NCBI GenBank assembly: GCA_963830065.1
Contig: CAWHLA010000005.1
Coordinates: 124,001-188,000, forward strand
Reading direction: 5' to 3'
Length of the DNA stretch: 64,000 nucleotides
DNA from: JACCZR01 sp963830065
GTDB lineage: Bacteria > Actinomycetota > Thermoleophilia > Solirubrobacterales > Thermoleophilaceae
Shown: positions 43,678 to 52,545 of the stretch, one piece after another
Position numbering within the stretch: position 1 is the first letter of the stretch
Layout of the letters: the number at the start of each line of letters is the position of its first letter
Notes under the pieces: generated by a model
What the model saw: the letters and a program-made list of their open reading frames with translations, nothing else
Databases searched by the model: none
Told to the model about the DNA's origin: nothing
Made by a program: the position numbers and the translations under genes

Positions 43678-45941
43678 CCCCGGTCGAGATTGGCTCCGAG
43701 TTCGCCGGCTACCGCATCGAGTCCGTGGCCGGCGAAGGCGGGATGGGCCGGGTGTACCGGGCCACTCAGATCGCGTTGAAGCGGCCGGTGGCGCTGAAGC
43801 TGATCGTGCCCGAGCTGGCCGACGACCCCGGCTTCCGGGTCCGCTTCGAGCGGGAGTCCGAGCTGGCGGCGTCGATCGAGCACCCCAACGTGATCCCCGT
43901 CTACGAGGCCGACAGCGCCGAGGGCCGGCTGTACATCGCCATGCGCTGGGTCGAGGGGACCGATCTGCGCTCGATCATCATCAACGAGGGTCGGCTCGAG
44001 CCCAAGCGGGTCGCTCCGATCGTCGCCCAGGTGGGGGCCGCGCTGGACGCCGCGCACCGCAACGGTCTGGTCCACCGCGACGTCAAGCCGGCCAACGTGA
44101 TGATCACCAAGCACGACGACGAGCACGTGTACCTCATGGACTTCGGGCTCACGAAGCGCACGGGAGCCAACACCGCAGTCACCAAGACCGGCCAGTTCGT
44201 GGGCACGCCGGACTACATGGCGCCCGAGCAGATCAAGGGCGAGCGCGCGGACGCCCGCGCCGACGTCTACGCCCTCGGCTGCCTCCTCTTTCACGCCCTC
44301 ACCGGCCAGACGCCGTACGACCGCGACAGCGAGGTCGCGAAGATGTACGCCCACATCAACGACCCGCCGCCCAGCGTGGTCCAGACGGTGGCCGGCGTGC
44401 CAGGGGCCATCGACGAGGTGATCACTCGGGCGCTGGCCAAGAACCCCGAGGAGCGCTACTCGTCCGCCGGCGACCTGGGGCGCGCCGCGAAGGCGGCGCT
44501 CACCGGCCAGGCCCCGTCGCAGCCCGAGCGCAGCGTGGCCACCGGCCTCGCCGCCCCCGGGGCCGCTGCGGCGGCTGGGGCGGCCGCCGCGGGCGCGACG
44601 CAGATGTCGCCCGACGCCCAGCCGGCCTCCGAGCCCGCCGCGACCGAGCTGGGCGCGCCGCCGAGCGCCGCCCCTTCCGAGCCCGGGGCCACCGAGCTGG
44701 GCCCGCCCCCCAGCGCCGCCCCCTCCGAGCCCGCGGCGACGGAGATGGGCGCGCCGCCGACAGAGATGGGCGCGCCGCCGACGGAGATGGGAGCGCCGCC
44801 CACCGAGATGAGCCCGGCGGCCCCGCCCCCGGCGCGATCAGGGCCCGTGACGCCCCCCACCCCGGCCATCCCCGCCTCTCAGCGCACCCCGGCCCAGGCC
44901 GCGCCCCCCGGCGCCCCGCCGCCTAAGTCCCCGCAGGCTCCGCCGCCTTCCAAGCAGCCCGAGCGCAAGTCCCGCGGCGGGCTGATCGCCCTCTTCGCAG
45001 GCCTGCTCGTCGCCGTGGTGGCGGCGATCATCATCCTGCCGGGCCTGCTCTCCGGCGACGACGAAGGCGGCGGCGGTGGCGGTGGAGGCGATGGCTCGAC
45101 GCCCAAGGTGGCCGCCACCATCCCGGTGGCCGGAGGCCCGGACGGGATCGGGGTGGAGCGCAACAACATCTGGGTGACCAGCGCGAACGACGGCACCGCG
45201 AGCAAGATCAACGGAGAGAACAACAAGCCCGCCGGCGAGCCGATCCAGGTCGGGGAGAACCCCGACGAGGTGGCCGTGGCCGACAACGTGATCTGGGTCG
45301 TGGCCACCGGCGACGGGAAGGTCGCGCGGTTCGAGGGCAGCAGCGAGAAGAACATCCCGGTCGGCACCGACCCGGAGGGGATTTCGCTCGGCCCGCAGCT
45401 GGCCTGGGTCGCCAACGGCGGAGGCGACAGCGTGACGCGCCTCGACCGCGCCACCGGCAACCGGGTAGGGGACGAGATCCCCGTTGGGGACAACCCGATC
45501 GGAATCTTCGCCGGCAAGGACACGGTCTGGGTGACCAACAGCTTCTCCGGCACCGTGAGCCGCATCGACGTGTCGTCGGGCAAGGTCAAGGGCAGCCCCA
45601 TCCGGGTGGGCAAGAACATCCGCAACGTCACCGAGGGCATGGGCTCGGTCTGGGTCTCCAGCACCGACCAGGACACCGTCACCCGCCTTGACCCCGACTC
45701 GGGCGAGATCATCGGCACCCCGACCAAGGTCGGGGACCGCCCCAAGGGCCTGGCCGTCTTCGACGACCAGCTGTGGGTGACGAACGAGGGCAGCAACAGC
45801 GTCACCCGACTCGACTCCGACGGCAAGGTGGTCGGGTCCCCCATTCGGGTGGGCCAGAAGCCGGTGGGCATCGCCGCCGGCCCCGACGCGCTCTGGGTCA
45901 CCAACAACAGCAGCGACACCGTTTCCCGCATAGACCCGTAG
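43674..45941 (+). CDS. Receptor Ser/Thr kinase with extracellular beta-propeller
   Basis: 755 residues from ATG 43674. The kinase (about 10-270) has GEGGMG, VALKL, HRDVKPANV and DFGLTK. A long disordered linker (290-435) contains tandem TELGAPPSAAPSEP and TEMGAPP repeats. One membrane helix (about 438-463) is followed by an acidic-Gly stretch and a C-terminal YVTN/Vgb-like beta-propeller of about seven blades, each with a xxWVxNxxxxTVSRID-type core. Propellers of this kind often sense or bind glycans or proteins outside the cell. Last gene of the UDP-glucose operon, so it may couple the polymer or cell-wall state to this pathway (inference). Confidence 0.9.
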   Translation: MTPVEIGSEFAGYRIESVAGEGGMGRVYRATQIALKRPVALKLIVPELADDPGFRVRFERESELAASIEHPNVIPVYEADSAEGRLYIAMRWVEGTDLRSIIINEGRLEPKRVAPIVAQVGAALDAAHRNGLVHRDVKPANVMITKHDDEHVYLMDFGLTKRTGANTAVTKTGQFVGTPDYMAPEQIKGERADARADVYALGCLLFHALTGQTPYDRDSEVAKMYAHINDPPPSVVQTVAGVPGAIDEVITRALAKNPEERYSSAGDLGRAAKAALTGQAPSQPERSVATGLAAPGAAAAAGAAAAGATQMSPDAQPASEPAATELGAPPSAAPSEPGATELGPPPSAAPSEPAATEMGAPPTEMGAPPTEMGAPPTEMSPAAPPPARSGPVTPPTPAIPASQRTPAQAAPPGAPPPKSPQAPPPSKQPERKSRGGLIALFAGLLVAVVAAIIILPGLLSGDDEGGGGGGGGDGSTPKVAATIPVAGGPDGIGVERNNIWVTSANDGTASKINGENNKPAGEPIQVGENPDEVAVADNVIWVVATGDGKVARFEGSSEKNIPVGTDPEGISLGPQLAWVANGGGDSVTRLDRATGNRVGDEIPVGDNPIGIFAGKDTVWVTNSFSGTVSRIDVSSGKVKGSPIRVGKNIRNVTEGMGSVWVSSTDQDTVTRLDPDSGEIIGTPTKVGDRPKGLAVFDDQLWVTNEGSNSVTRLDSDGKVVGSPIRVGQKPVGIAAGPDALWVTNNSSDTVSRIDP
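44739..44822 (+). repeat. 21-bp tandem repeat in the kinase linker
   Basis: Units at 44739-44759, 44760-44780 and 44781-44801, with a degenerate fourth at 44802-44822, each encode a heptapeptide TEMGAPP. Differences are few, mostly at third positions, so the array is recent. It keeps the frame and would vary linker length between strains. Confidence 0.85.
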
Positions 45942-45997
45942 ACCACCTGCCCGCGGGGCGAAACCGCGCTGTCAAATCTTCGACACGTGGACAAGGG

Positions 45998-46022
45998 CGG
46001 ATCCTGGATCCGGACCTAGCTT
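45998..46022 (+). promoter_or_regulatory. Palindrome and -10 element upstream of amt-glnK
   Basis: CGGATCC-T-GGATCCG (45998-46012) is a perfect palindrome ending 4 bp before TAGCTT (46017-46022), a plausible -10. It therefore covers the -35 spacer region. A ribosome site AGGAGGA follows at 46041-46047. No convincing -35 hexamer or GlnR box was seen. Confidence 0.5.
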
Positions 46023-46056
46023 GCGATTCGACCCCTAAGTAGGAGGAACTCGCAAG

Positions 46057-47589
46057 ATGAGATCCAGGCTCCTCAGAGCCGGACCACTGGCCCTGCTGGC
46101 CGCCCTGATCGTGCCGACGACCGCTTTTGCGGGCTCGGTCGAGCTTCAGTCGGCAATCGACGAGAAGCTCGACCCGGCGATTCCGACGGCGACGCTGTGG
46201 GTGGTCGTGGCAGCAATCCTGGTCCTGTTCATGCAGGCCGGTTTCGCGATGCTCGAGATCGGCTTCTCCCGCGCCAAGAACGCGGGAACCGGCGTGGCCA
46301 AGATCCTGACCAACCTCTCGATCGCGGCCATTTGCTACTGGGCGGTGGGCTTTGCCTTCGCGTTCGGCAGCGCGGACGTGCTAGGGATTTCCGACGCCAT
46401 CATCGGCTCGAACGGATTCTTCCTGCAGTACGCGGGGAACCCGGCCGAGGCGTTCCCGGTCATGGGACTTTCGGCTGCTTCGCCCGAGGCGAAGTTCCTG
46501 TTCCAGTTCTCGTTCTGCGCGGTCTCCCTGGCCATCGTCTGGGGTTCCACGCTCGAGCGGATCAAGTACTCGGCCTACGTGATCTACGCGATCGTCTTCG
46601 CGTCGATCATCTACCCGATCGGCTCCCACTGGGTGTTTGGCGGTGGCTGGCTGCAGAACGGCGACACGGCCCTGATGCCGACCGGCATGCAGGACTTCGC
46701 CGGCTCCACGGCGGTCCACCTCATCGGTGCGACCGGCGCTCTGTGCGCATTGCTGCTGCTCGGCCCGCGTAAGGGCAAGTACGGGCCCGACGGCAAGCCC
46801 CGGGCCATACCGGGTCACTCCATGCCGCTCGTCGGCCTCGGTGTGCTGATCCTGTTCATCGGCTGGTTCGGGTTCAACCCGGGCTCGACGCTGGGCATCA
46901 GCGACGTCCGTCTGGCCGACGTCGCCGTCGTGACCATTCTCGGTTGCGCAGGCGGCATCATCGGTGCCTTCGTCACGAGCCAGCTCCGGCTGCGCACGAT
47001 CGACATCGGCATGATCGGGAACGGCGCGATCGCCGGATTGGTGGCCATCACGGCGCCGTCGGGCTACGTCGAGCCGTGGGCCGGACCGATCATCGGCTTC
47101 GTCGCCGGCGTGATCGTGGTGCTCGGTGTGGTTGCGATCGACAAGAGGATCGACGACCCCATCGGTGCGACCTCGGCACACGGCCTGGCCGGTATCTGGG
47201 GAACCCTGTCGTGTGGCCTGTTCACGGCCCCGCGGCTGGCGGAGTACAACGCCTTCGGCAACCCCGAGGGCGGCCTGCTCTACGGAGGTGGCTTCCAGCA
47301 GCTGATCGCTCAGGCGGTCGGCGTGGTGATCATCTTCGCCTTCGTGTTCGCGCTGAGCTACGGAACGTTCGCCATCATCAAGGCGACGGTCGGGTTGCGC
47401 GTGACCGAGGAGGAAGAGGATGCTGGTCTCGACATCGTCGAGCACGGCATGTACGGCTACCCCGAGCAGTTCATCCCCGCGCCTGAGATCGGCGGGGCAT
47501 CGACCGGGCCTGCGGCCCGTCCGGTGGCTGCTGGAGGAGCATCCGAAGTCACGAGAGGGGCACCGACCCCAGGGGAGGCAACGGCATGA
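46057..47589 (+). CDS. amt: Ammonium transporter
   Basis: 510 residues from ATG 46057 with a strong Shine-Dalgarno sequence. A signal peptide (ending near AFAG, about 27) precedes eleven membrane helices with Amt hallmarks: FMQAGFAMLEIGFSRAKN, the GSHWVFGGGWLQ loop, DFAGSTAVHLIGATGAL with the first pore His, and SAHGLAGIWGTL with the second. It moves ammonium/ammonia across the cytoplasmic membrane. A long cytoplasmic tail (about 75 residues) follows the last helix. The P-II gene overlaps by ATGA, the classic amt-glnK pairing in which P-II plugs the channel when nitrogen is plentiful. Confidence 0.96.
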   Translation: MRSRLLRAGPLALLAALIVPTTAFAGSVELQSAIDEKLDPAIPTATLWVVVAAILVLFMQAGFAMLEIGFSRAKNAGTGVAKILTNLSIAAICYWAVGFAFAFGSADVLGISDAIIGSNGFFLQYAGNPAEAFPVMGLSAASPEAKFLFQFSFCAVSLAIVWGSTLERIKYSAYVIYAIVFASIIYPIGSHWVFGGGWLQNGDTALMPTGMQDFAGSTAVHLIGATGALCALLLLGPRKGKYGPDGKPRAIPGHSMPLVGLGVLILFIGWFGFNPGSTLGISDVRLADVAVVTILGCAGGIIGAFVTSQLRLRTIDIGMIGNGAIAGLVAITAPSGYVEPWAGPIIGFVAGVIVVLGVVAIDKRIDDPIGATSAHGLAGIWGTLSCGLFTAPRLAEYNAFGNPEGGLLYGGGFQQLIAQAVGVVIIFAFVFALSYGTFAIIKATVGLRVTEEEEDAGLDIVEHGMYGYPEQFIPAPEIGGASTGPAARPVAAGGASEVTRGAPTPGEATA

Positions 47590-47960
47590 AGATGATCGTC
47601 GCCTACATCAGGCACGACGCCTTCGAGCCGATCCGACAGGATCTGCTCGACAAGGGCTTCCCGAGCCTGACGATCACCGAGGTGAAGGGCTCCGGACGCC
47701 AGAAGGGCATCACGGAGCACTACCGAGGTGCGGATCTCACGGTCCACCTCCGACCCAAGATCAAGATCGAGTGCGTGGTCGGGGAGAAGGACGTGGGCGT
47801 GGTCAAGGAGACCATCGTCACTCACGCTCGGACCGGCTCGGTCGGCGACGGCAAGCTGTTCGTCCTCCCGGTTGAGGACGCCGTCCGCCTGCGGACCGGT
47901 GAGGAGGGCGAGGCCGTCCTCCAGGCCCACGAGTCGGACGAGATTCCGACCGGCGCGTAA
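47586..47960 (+). CDS. glnK: P-II nitrogen regulatory protein with Leu at T-loop position 51
   Basis: 124 residues. P-II fold with T-loop GRQKGITEHYRGADLTVHL and C-terminal RTGSVGDGKLFVLPVEDAVR. Standard numbering falls in place: Tyr46 is present, but position 51, the Tyr that is uridylylated in proteobacteria or adenylylated in actinobacteria, is Leu. The protein probably works by ATP/ADP/2-oxoglutarate binding alone. Co-translated with amt, and so expected to gate that channel. The B-loop Lys90 equivalent is kept. It is about 12 residues longer at the C-terminus than typical GlnK. Confidence 0.95.
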   Translation: MKMIVAYIRHDAFEPIRQDLLDKGFPSLTITEVKGSGRQKGITEHYRGADLTVHLRPKIKIECVVGEKDVGVVKETIVTHARTGSVGDGKLFVLPVEDAVRLRTGEEGEAVLQAHESDEIPTGA

Positions 47961-47979
47961 GCACAGGACCATCGGGGAA

Positions 47980-48006
47980 GGGGCGGCGCCAGGACGGCGC
48001 CGCCCC
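47980..48006 (+). terminator. Hairpin after amt-glnK
   Basis: GGGGCGGCGCC, loop AGGAC, GGCGCCGCCCC: a perfect 11-bp GC stem, followed by a pyrimidine-rich tract (ATCTCCCTGCCTCTTCTCTC). It lies between the P-II stop and the next start, so it probably ends the amt operon. Confidence 0.72.
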
Positions 48007-48026
48007 ATCTCCCTGCCTCTTCTCTC

Positions 48027-49139
48027 ATGGGAGACCCCGAACCTCTTGCCACGCCGCGCGGCGCCCACCTCGAGATGGTGGGGGCGGTGCTGGCCGGCGA
48101 CGGCGTGCAGCGCGTCGCCGAGATCGCCTCGGCGCACGCAGGGGCCCAGGTCGCGGTCGTAGTACCGCGGCTCGGGACGCACGTCGAGGCTTGGGCCCCC
48201 TTGGAGCGCTACGTGGCCTCGAAGCTTGCGGGCGCCCGGCCCAACCGGCCGCTCGAGGTGACCGCCGAGGTGCCGATCGTCTCCGGCGGCCAGGAGCTCG
48301 GCGCTGTCCTGATGCTCGGCCAGGGCAACGACGCCGCCGGCGAGTACCTCCATGTCGCCGCTGTGGCCGCCCTCACCGAGGTGGCCGTGGCCGAGGCGCG
48401 CGACGAGACCGAGCAGAGCCTGCGCGGATCGTTCGTCGAGGAGGTGCTGACGCGCGACGACCTCGACGAGGCCGACGTGGTGCGCCGAGCGGGCCGGCTC
48501 GGCTGCGACCTCTCCGACGGGGCCGTGGGCCTGTGCGCCGACCCCGGCTCGCGCAGCCCGGGGCGCGTGCTCGCCGCCATCAGCGCCGAGCACCCCGGAG
48601 CGCTGGCCCAGGCCTACGAGGAGAAGGTCTACGCCGTCCTTCCGGGTGATCTCGACCGCGCCCGCGAGGTGGCCGGGCGGCTGGGACGCCACGCTGCGGT
48701 GGGGCTGTCGTCGCACTACTCGTCGGCCTCCGACCTGCGGCGGGCGCTGGAGGAGGCCGAGCTGGTGCTGGGCGTGACGGCGGCGGGCGGCGCGCCGGGC
48801 GAGGAGATCGGCGGGGGCACTTACCGGCTGCTGTTTCGGGTGCTGGCCAGCCACCCCCAGGAGGTGCGCTCCTTCTACGACGACACCCTCGCCCCGCTGG
48901 TGCGCTACGACGAGCAGTACTCCACCGACCTGGTGGGCACGCTCGAGGCCTATCTCGGCAACAACTGCAACATGAACGCCACCGCGCAGGCGATCCACGC
49001 CCACCGCCACACGGTTGGGTACCGGCTGGAGCGGGTGAAGGAGCTGTCCGGCCTGGACCCGCTCACCAGCGAGGACCGCGAGCGCCTGGGCCTGGGGCTG
49101 AAGGCCTACCGCATCATCGAGCCGCGGTTGCCGCGTTAG
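48027..49139 (+). CDS. PucR/CdaR-type transcriptional regulator
   Basis: 370 residues from ATG 48027. The C-terminal PucR-type helix-turn-helix (TLEAYLGNNCNMNATAQAIHAHRHTVGYRLERV) is clear. Before it is a GGDEF-like/CdaR middle domain (AVLPGDLDRAREVAGRLGRH, VGLSSHYSSASDLRRALEEA). The first 120 residues resemble a small sensor domain. Such regulators control purine, sugar-acid or nitrogen-compound use. Placement behind amt-glnK hints at nitrogen control, though a hairpin separates them. Possibly it regulates the ATP-grasp operon that starts 19 nt downstream. Confidence 0.85.
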   Translation: MGDPEPLATPRGAHLEMVGAVLAGDGVQRVAEIASAHAGAQVAVVVPRLGTHVEAWAPLERYVASKLAGARPNRPLEVTAEVPIVSGGQELGAVLMLGQGNDAAGEYLHVAAVAALTEVAVAEARDETEQSLRGSFVEEVLTRDDLDEADVVRRAGRLGCDLSDGAVGLCADPGSRSPGRVLAAISAEHPGALAQAYEEKVYAVLPGDLDRAREVAGRLGRHAAVGLSSHYSSASDLRRALEEAELVLGVTAAGGAPGEEIGGGTYRLLFRVLASHPQEVRSFYDDTLAPLVRYDEQYSTDLVGTLEAYLGNNCNMNATAQAIHAHRHTVGYRLERVKELSGLDPLTSEDRERLGLGLKAYRIIEPRLPR

Positions 49140-49157
49140 GCGGGCGGGAAGGTTCTG

Positions 49158-50567
49158 ATGGAAGCCGTGATTCCGCCCGGATACGACCTGGATGGGACGT
49201 TCGACGAAGCGTTCGCGCCTGACGGTCGCCCGCGGCCGGGATACGCCGCCTTGATGGAGGCGCTCAGCGACACCCCGCTGGACTCCCTGGCGGCCGCGGT
49301 GCGCGGCGAGCTGGCCCAGCGCGGGGTGACGTTCGGCGACCGCCACACCACCTTCCCGGCCGACCCGGTCCCGCGCATCCTCGGCCCCGACGACTGGCCC
49401 GTCCTTCAGAAGGGCCTCGCCCAGCGGGCCCGCGCGCTGCAGGCCTTCGTGGCCGACGCCTACGGCGAGCGCCGCATGGTGGCCGCGGGCCTGATCCCGC
49501 GCGACGCGATCGAGACCGCCGACCACTTCGAGCCCTGGATGCTCGACGTGCCGATCGAGCCATGGGCCTACGCGCCGGTGGCCGGCCCGGACATCGTGCG
49601 CGGATCCGACGGCGCGCTGCGGGTGCTCGAGGACAACCTGCGCACGCCCTCCGGCCTGGCCTACCTGGGGGCGGTGCGCGCGGCGGCGGACACGCACCTG
49701 CCGCTGGATCCTCCCGCGGGCCGCCAGACCCCCCACCAGGCGATCGAGCGGCTGGGCCGAGCTCTTCAGGCCGCCGCGCCGGGTGGCGAGGGCCACGCGG
49801 TCCTGCTCAGCGACGGCCCGGCCAACAGCGCCTGGTATGAGCATCGCGAGCTGGCGGGCCGCCTGGGCATCCCGTTGGTGATGCCGGGCGACGTGCACGT
49901 GCGCGGCGGCAGGCTGCACGCGGTGGAGGACGGCATCTCTCGTACCGTCGACGTGGTCTACCGCCGCACCGACGAGGACCGCCTGCGCGAGCCGGTGAGC
50001 GGAAAGCCGACGTGGCTGGCCGAGCTGCTGCTCGAGCCCTGCCGCCGTGGGCGCCTGGCCTGCGTGAACGGGCTCGGGTCGGGCGTGGCCGACGACAAGC
50101 TCGTGCACGCCTACGTGGAGGAGATGGTGCGCTTCTTCCTCGGCGAGGAGCCGCTGGTCGAATCCGTGCCCACCTACGACCTCACCGACCCCACCTGCCG
50201 CGCGCAGGCCCTGGAGCGCTTGGACGAGCTCGTGGTCAAGCCGCGCTCGGGTCACGGCGGCCACGGGCTGGTGGTGGGCCCGCATGCGACCTCCGAGGAC
50301 GTCAAGGCGGCCGCTCAGCGCATCGAGGAGGAGCCGCTGGCCTGGGTGGCCCAGGAGACCGTGAGCATCTCGCGTCACCCCACGGTCGAGGGCCGGGATC
50401 TGGTGCCGCGCCACGTGGACCTGCGCTGCTTCGTTTTGACCGGCGGGGATGATGCGTGGGTGCTCCCCGGTGGTCTGACGCGCGTGGCCTTCGGCGAGGG
50501 GGCGCTCGTGGTCAACAGCTCGCAGAACGGCGGCGGCAAGGACACCTGGGTGGTCTCCGAGGCCTGA
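49158..50567 (+). CDS. Circularly permuted ATP-grasp protein
   Basis: 469 residues from ATG 49158 with GGAAGG upstream. The family (DUF404/407-like, circularly permuted ATP-grasp type 2) is recognised from YDLDGTFDEAFAPDGRPRPGY, GLAQRARALQAFVADAYG, VLEDNLRTPSGLAYL and the ATP-binding end VVKPRSGHGGHGLVVGP with VPRHVDLRCFVL. These proteins are predicted amide- or peptide-bond ligases, usually found with other peptide-modifying enzymes. Here it leads an operon with a class I amidotransferase-like hydrolase and a GCS2-type ligase, overlapping by one base. The product is unknown. Confidence 0.87.
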   Translation: MEAVIPPGYDLDGTFDEAFAPDGRPRPGYAALMEALSDTPLDSLAAAVRGELAQRGVTFGDRHTTFPADPVPRILGPDDWPVLQKGLAQRARALQAFVADAYGERRMVAAGLIPRDAIETADHFEPWMLDVPIEPWAYAPVAGPDIVRGSDGALRVLEDNLRTPSGLAYLGAVRAAADTHLPLDPPAGRQTPHQAIERLGRALQAAAPGGEGHAVLLSDGPANSAWYEHRELAGRLGIPLVMPGDVHVRGGRLHAVEDGISRTVDVVYRRTDEDRLREPVSGKPTWLAELLLEPCRRGRLACVNGLGSGVADDKLVHAYVEEMVRFFLGEEPLVESVPTYDLTDPTCRAQALERLDELVVKPRSGHGGHGLVVGPHATSEDVKAAAQRIEEEPLAWVAQETVSISRHPTVEGRDLVPRHVDLRCFVLTGGDDAWVLPGGLTRVAFGEGALVVNSSQNGGGKDTWVVSEA

Positions 50568-51349
50568 TGCGGCCGCTGATCGGCATCTCGTGCTCCGAGC
50601 TGCGCCGGCGCGACAGCGTGCGCCAGACCCCCGAGGGCGAGCCCCCTCGCGAGGAGCTGGGCCTCGGCCTGACCTACGTGAAGGCCGTCGAGCGGGCGGG
50701 GGCGATACCGGTGGTGCTGCCGCCGATGGGGCGTGACGCGGTGGACGACCTACTCGATGGCCTGGCCGGCCTGTGCCTGTCGGGCGGGCCCGACCTCGAC
50801 CCGGCTCGCTACCGACGCCGCCCGCACCCATCGCTGGGCCCGACCGAGCCCGACGTGGACCGCTTCGAGCTCGAGCTGACCCGGCGCGCCGACGCTCGCC
50901 GGCTCCCGCTGCTGGCCATCTGTCGCGGGGCCCAGGTGCTCAACGTCTCGCGCGGCGGGACGCTGCATCAGCACCTCCCCGACCTCGAGTCCGAGGCCGG
51001 GGAGCGGGTGGAGCACCGCCAGACCGAGCCGGGCGAGGCGGTCACCCACACCGTGAAGGTCGACCGCGGCACGCGGCTCCACGAGCTGCTGGGCAAGGAC
51101 GAGGTGGAGGTCAACTCGTTCCACCACCAGGCCGTAGACCGGCTCGGCCAAGACCTGGTGGCCACCGCTCACGCCCCGGACGGCGTGATCGAGGGCCTCG
51201 AGATCCCGGGCCATCCGTTCGCGGTCGGGGTCCAGTGGCACGCCGAATGCCTGGTCGACCGCGACGACCATCTGCGGCTGTTCGAGGGCCTGACCACCGC
51301 GGCGCGTGACTTCTGGGGCTCGGGCCGGCGCGGCCTGCGGGCGGCATGA
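50567..51349 (+). CDS. Peptidase C26 / gamma-glutamyl hydrolase-like class I amidotransferase
   Basis: 260 residues from ATG 50567 (TGATG overlap). The class I glutamine-amidotransferase fold has the nucleophile in AICRGAQVLNV and the His-Glu pair in GVQWHAE. GLCLSGGPDLDPARY is typical of the PuuD branch, which hydrolyses gamma-glutamyl amides such as gamma-glutamyl-GABA. Between two predicted ligases it may process a gamma-glutamyl intermediate. The GCS2-like gene overlaps by ATGA. Confidence 0.9.
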   Translation: MRPLIGISCSELRRRDSVRQTPEGEPPREELGLGLTYVKAVERAGAIPVVLPPMGRDAVDDLLDGLAGLCLSGGPDLDPARYRRRPHPSLGPTEPDVDRFELELTRRADARRLPLLAICRGAQVLNVSRGGTLHQHLPDLESEAGERVEHRQTEPGEAVTHTVKVDRGTRLHELLGKDEVEVNSFHHQAVDRLGQDLVATAHAPDGVIEGLEIPGHPFAVGVQWHAECLVDRDDHLRLFEGLTTAARDFWGSGRRGLRAA

Positions 51350-52545
51350 GCTCTCTGCCCGAGTGGGCGCACTGGCGCGAGGGCAACGCCTGGACCCTCG
51401 GGGCCGAGGAGGAGCTGATGCTGCTCGACCCCGACGACTGGTCGCTGGCCCAGTGCGCCCCCGAGGTGCTGGCGTCGCTGTCGCCCGGGCTGCAGAGCCA
51501 CACCGACGGCGAGACCCATCGCTCGGCCCTGGAGCTGCGCAGCGACCCCCACCCCGACGTCCCCTCGCTGGCGGGTCAGCTGATGACCCTGCGCGAGAAC
51601 CTGGCCCGGGCAGTGGCCGACCGGGGCATGCGCGTCGCGGCGGCGGGGCTGCACGGATGCACCACGTGGGCCGACACCGAGGTCACCGAGTCGCCCCGCT
51701 ATGACTTCGTGCACGAGTCGATGCGCGTGCTCGCCCGGCGGGAGCCGACCTTCGGCCTGCATCTGCACGTGGGCGTGGACCAGCCCGAGCAGGCGATCCG
51801 CGTGTTCAACCGGGTGCGCGCCCACCTGCCGCTGATGCTGGCCCTCTCGGCCAACTCCCCGTTCTGGCAGGGCCGCGACACCGGAATGCGTTCGGCGCGC
51901 ACGCCGCTGTTCCAGGGCTTCCCGCGCGTGGGCGTGCCGCGCGCGTTCGACACCTACGCCGAGTGGGTGGAGGCGGTCGACGTACTCCTGCGCTGCGACG
52001 CCGTGCCCGAGGCCAGCTTCCTGTGGTGGGACATCCGGCTCCAGCCGCGGTTCGGGACCGTCGAGATCCGGGTGCTCGACTCCCAGGCCCAGGTGGGGGA
52101 CTCGCTCGCCCTGGCCGCCCTGTTCCAGTGCGTCGCGCGCCTGGAGCTCGAGCGCGGGCACGCGTCGAAGCGGCTGCTCGAGTCCCCGGAGGCGCTGTCG
52201 GAGAACCGCTTCCTCGCCGCTCGCGACGGAATGGAGGCCAGGCTGCTCGACCCCGCCCGGGACCGCCGCGTGCCGGCGCGCGAACTGCTCGACGACCTGC
52301 TCGAGTCGTGCGAGCCCCAGGCGCGCGACCTCAACTGCGCCGACCACCTGGAGCGCGTGCTCGGGCTGGCCCGCAACTCCGGGGCCGAGCGCCAGCTCTC
52401 GCGCGCGCGGGAAGGGGGTGTCCCGGCCGCGATGGCGGAGCTGGCCGACGAGTTCCTCGCCCCTCCCGGCGGCTCGATGAACGCCTCACTGCCTGCGCAG
52501 GGTCAAGATGTGGACGATGCGACGCCCGCCCGCAGGGCTGTGTGA
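51346..52545 (+). CDS. Carboxylate-amine ligase, GCS2 (YbdK-like) family
   Basis: 399 residues from ATG 51346. Glutamate-cysteine-ligase-2 fold: TLGAEEELMLLDP at the N-terminus, LELRSDPHPDVPSL, the substrate loop FGLHLHVGV, ANSPFWQGRDTGMRSART and FGTVEIRVLDSQ. Known members make gamma-glutamyl amides weakly; true substrates are often unknown. Stop-start overlaps tie it to the amidotransferase-like and ATP-grasp genes, so the three probably act on one metabolite. The C-terminal 38 nt overlap the start of a small cysteine protein gene in another frame. Confidence 0.9.
   Translation: MSSLPEWAHWREGNAWTLGAEEELMLLDPDDWSLAQCAPEVLASLSPGLQSHTDGETHRSALELRSDPHPDVPSLAGQLMTLRENLARAVADRGMRVAAAGLHGCTTWADTEVTESPRYDFVHESMRVLARREPTFGLHLHVGVDQPEQAIRVFNRVRAHLPLMLALSANSPFWQGRDTGMRSARTPLFQGFPRVGVPRAFDTYAEWVEAVDVLLRCDAVPEASFLWWDIRLQPRFGTVEIRVLDSQAQVGDSLALAALFQCVARLELERGHASKRLLESPEALSENRFLAARDGMEARLLDPARDRRVPARELLDDLLESCEPQARDLNCADHLERVLGLARNSGAERQLSRAREGGVPAAMAELADEFLAPPGGSMNASLPAQGQDVDDATPARRAV

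Noticed and set aside
44739..44822. Mobile or recombination repeat
   Set aside because: The 21-bp units stay in frame in a disordered linker and have no flanking duplications; a simple coding repeat.
45950..45975. GlnR box (GTNAC-n6-GAAAC) upstream of amt
   Set aside because: GAAAC and GTCAA occur nearby, but order and spacing do not fit the consensus.
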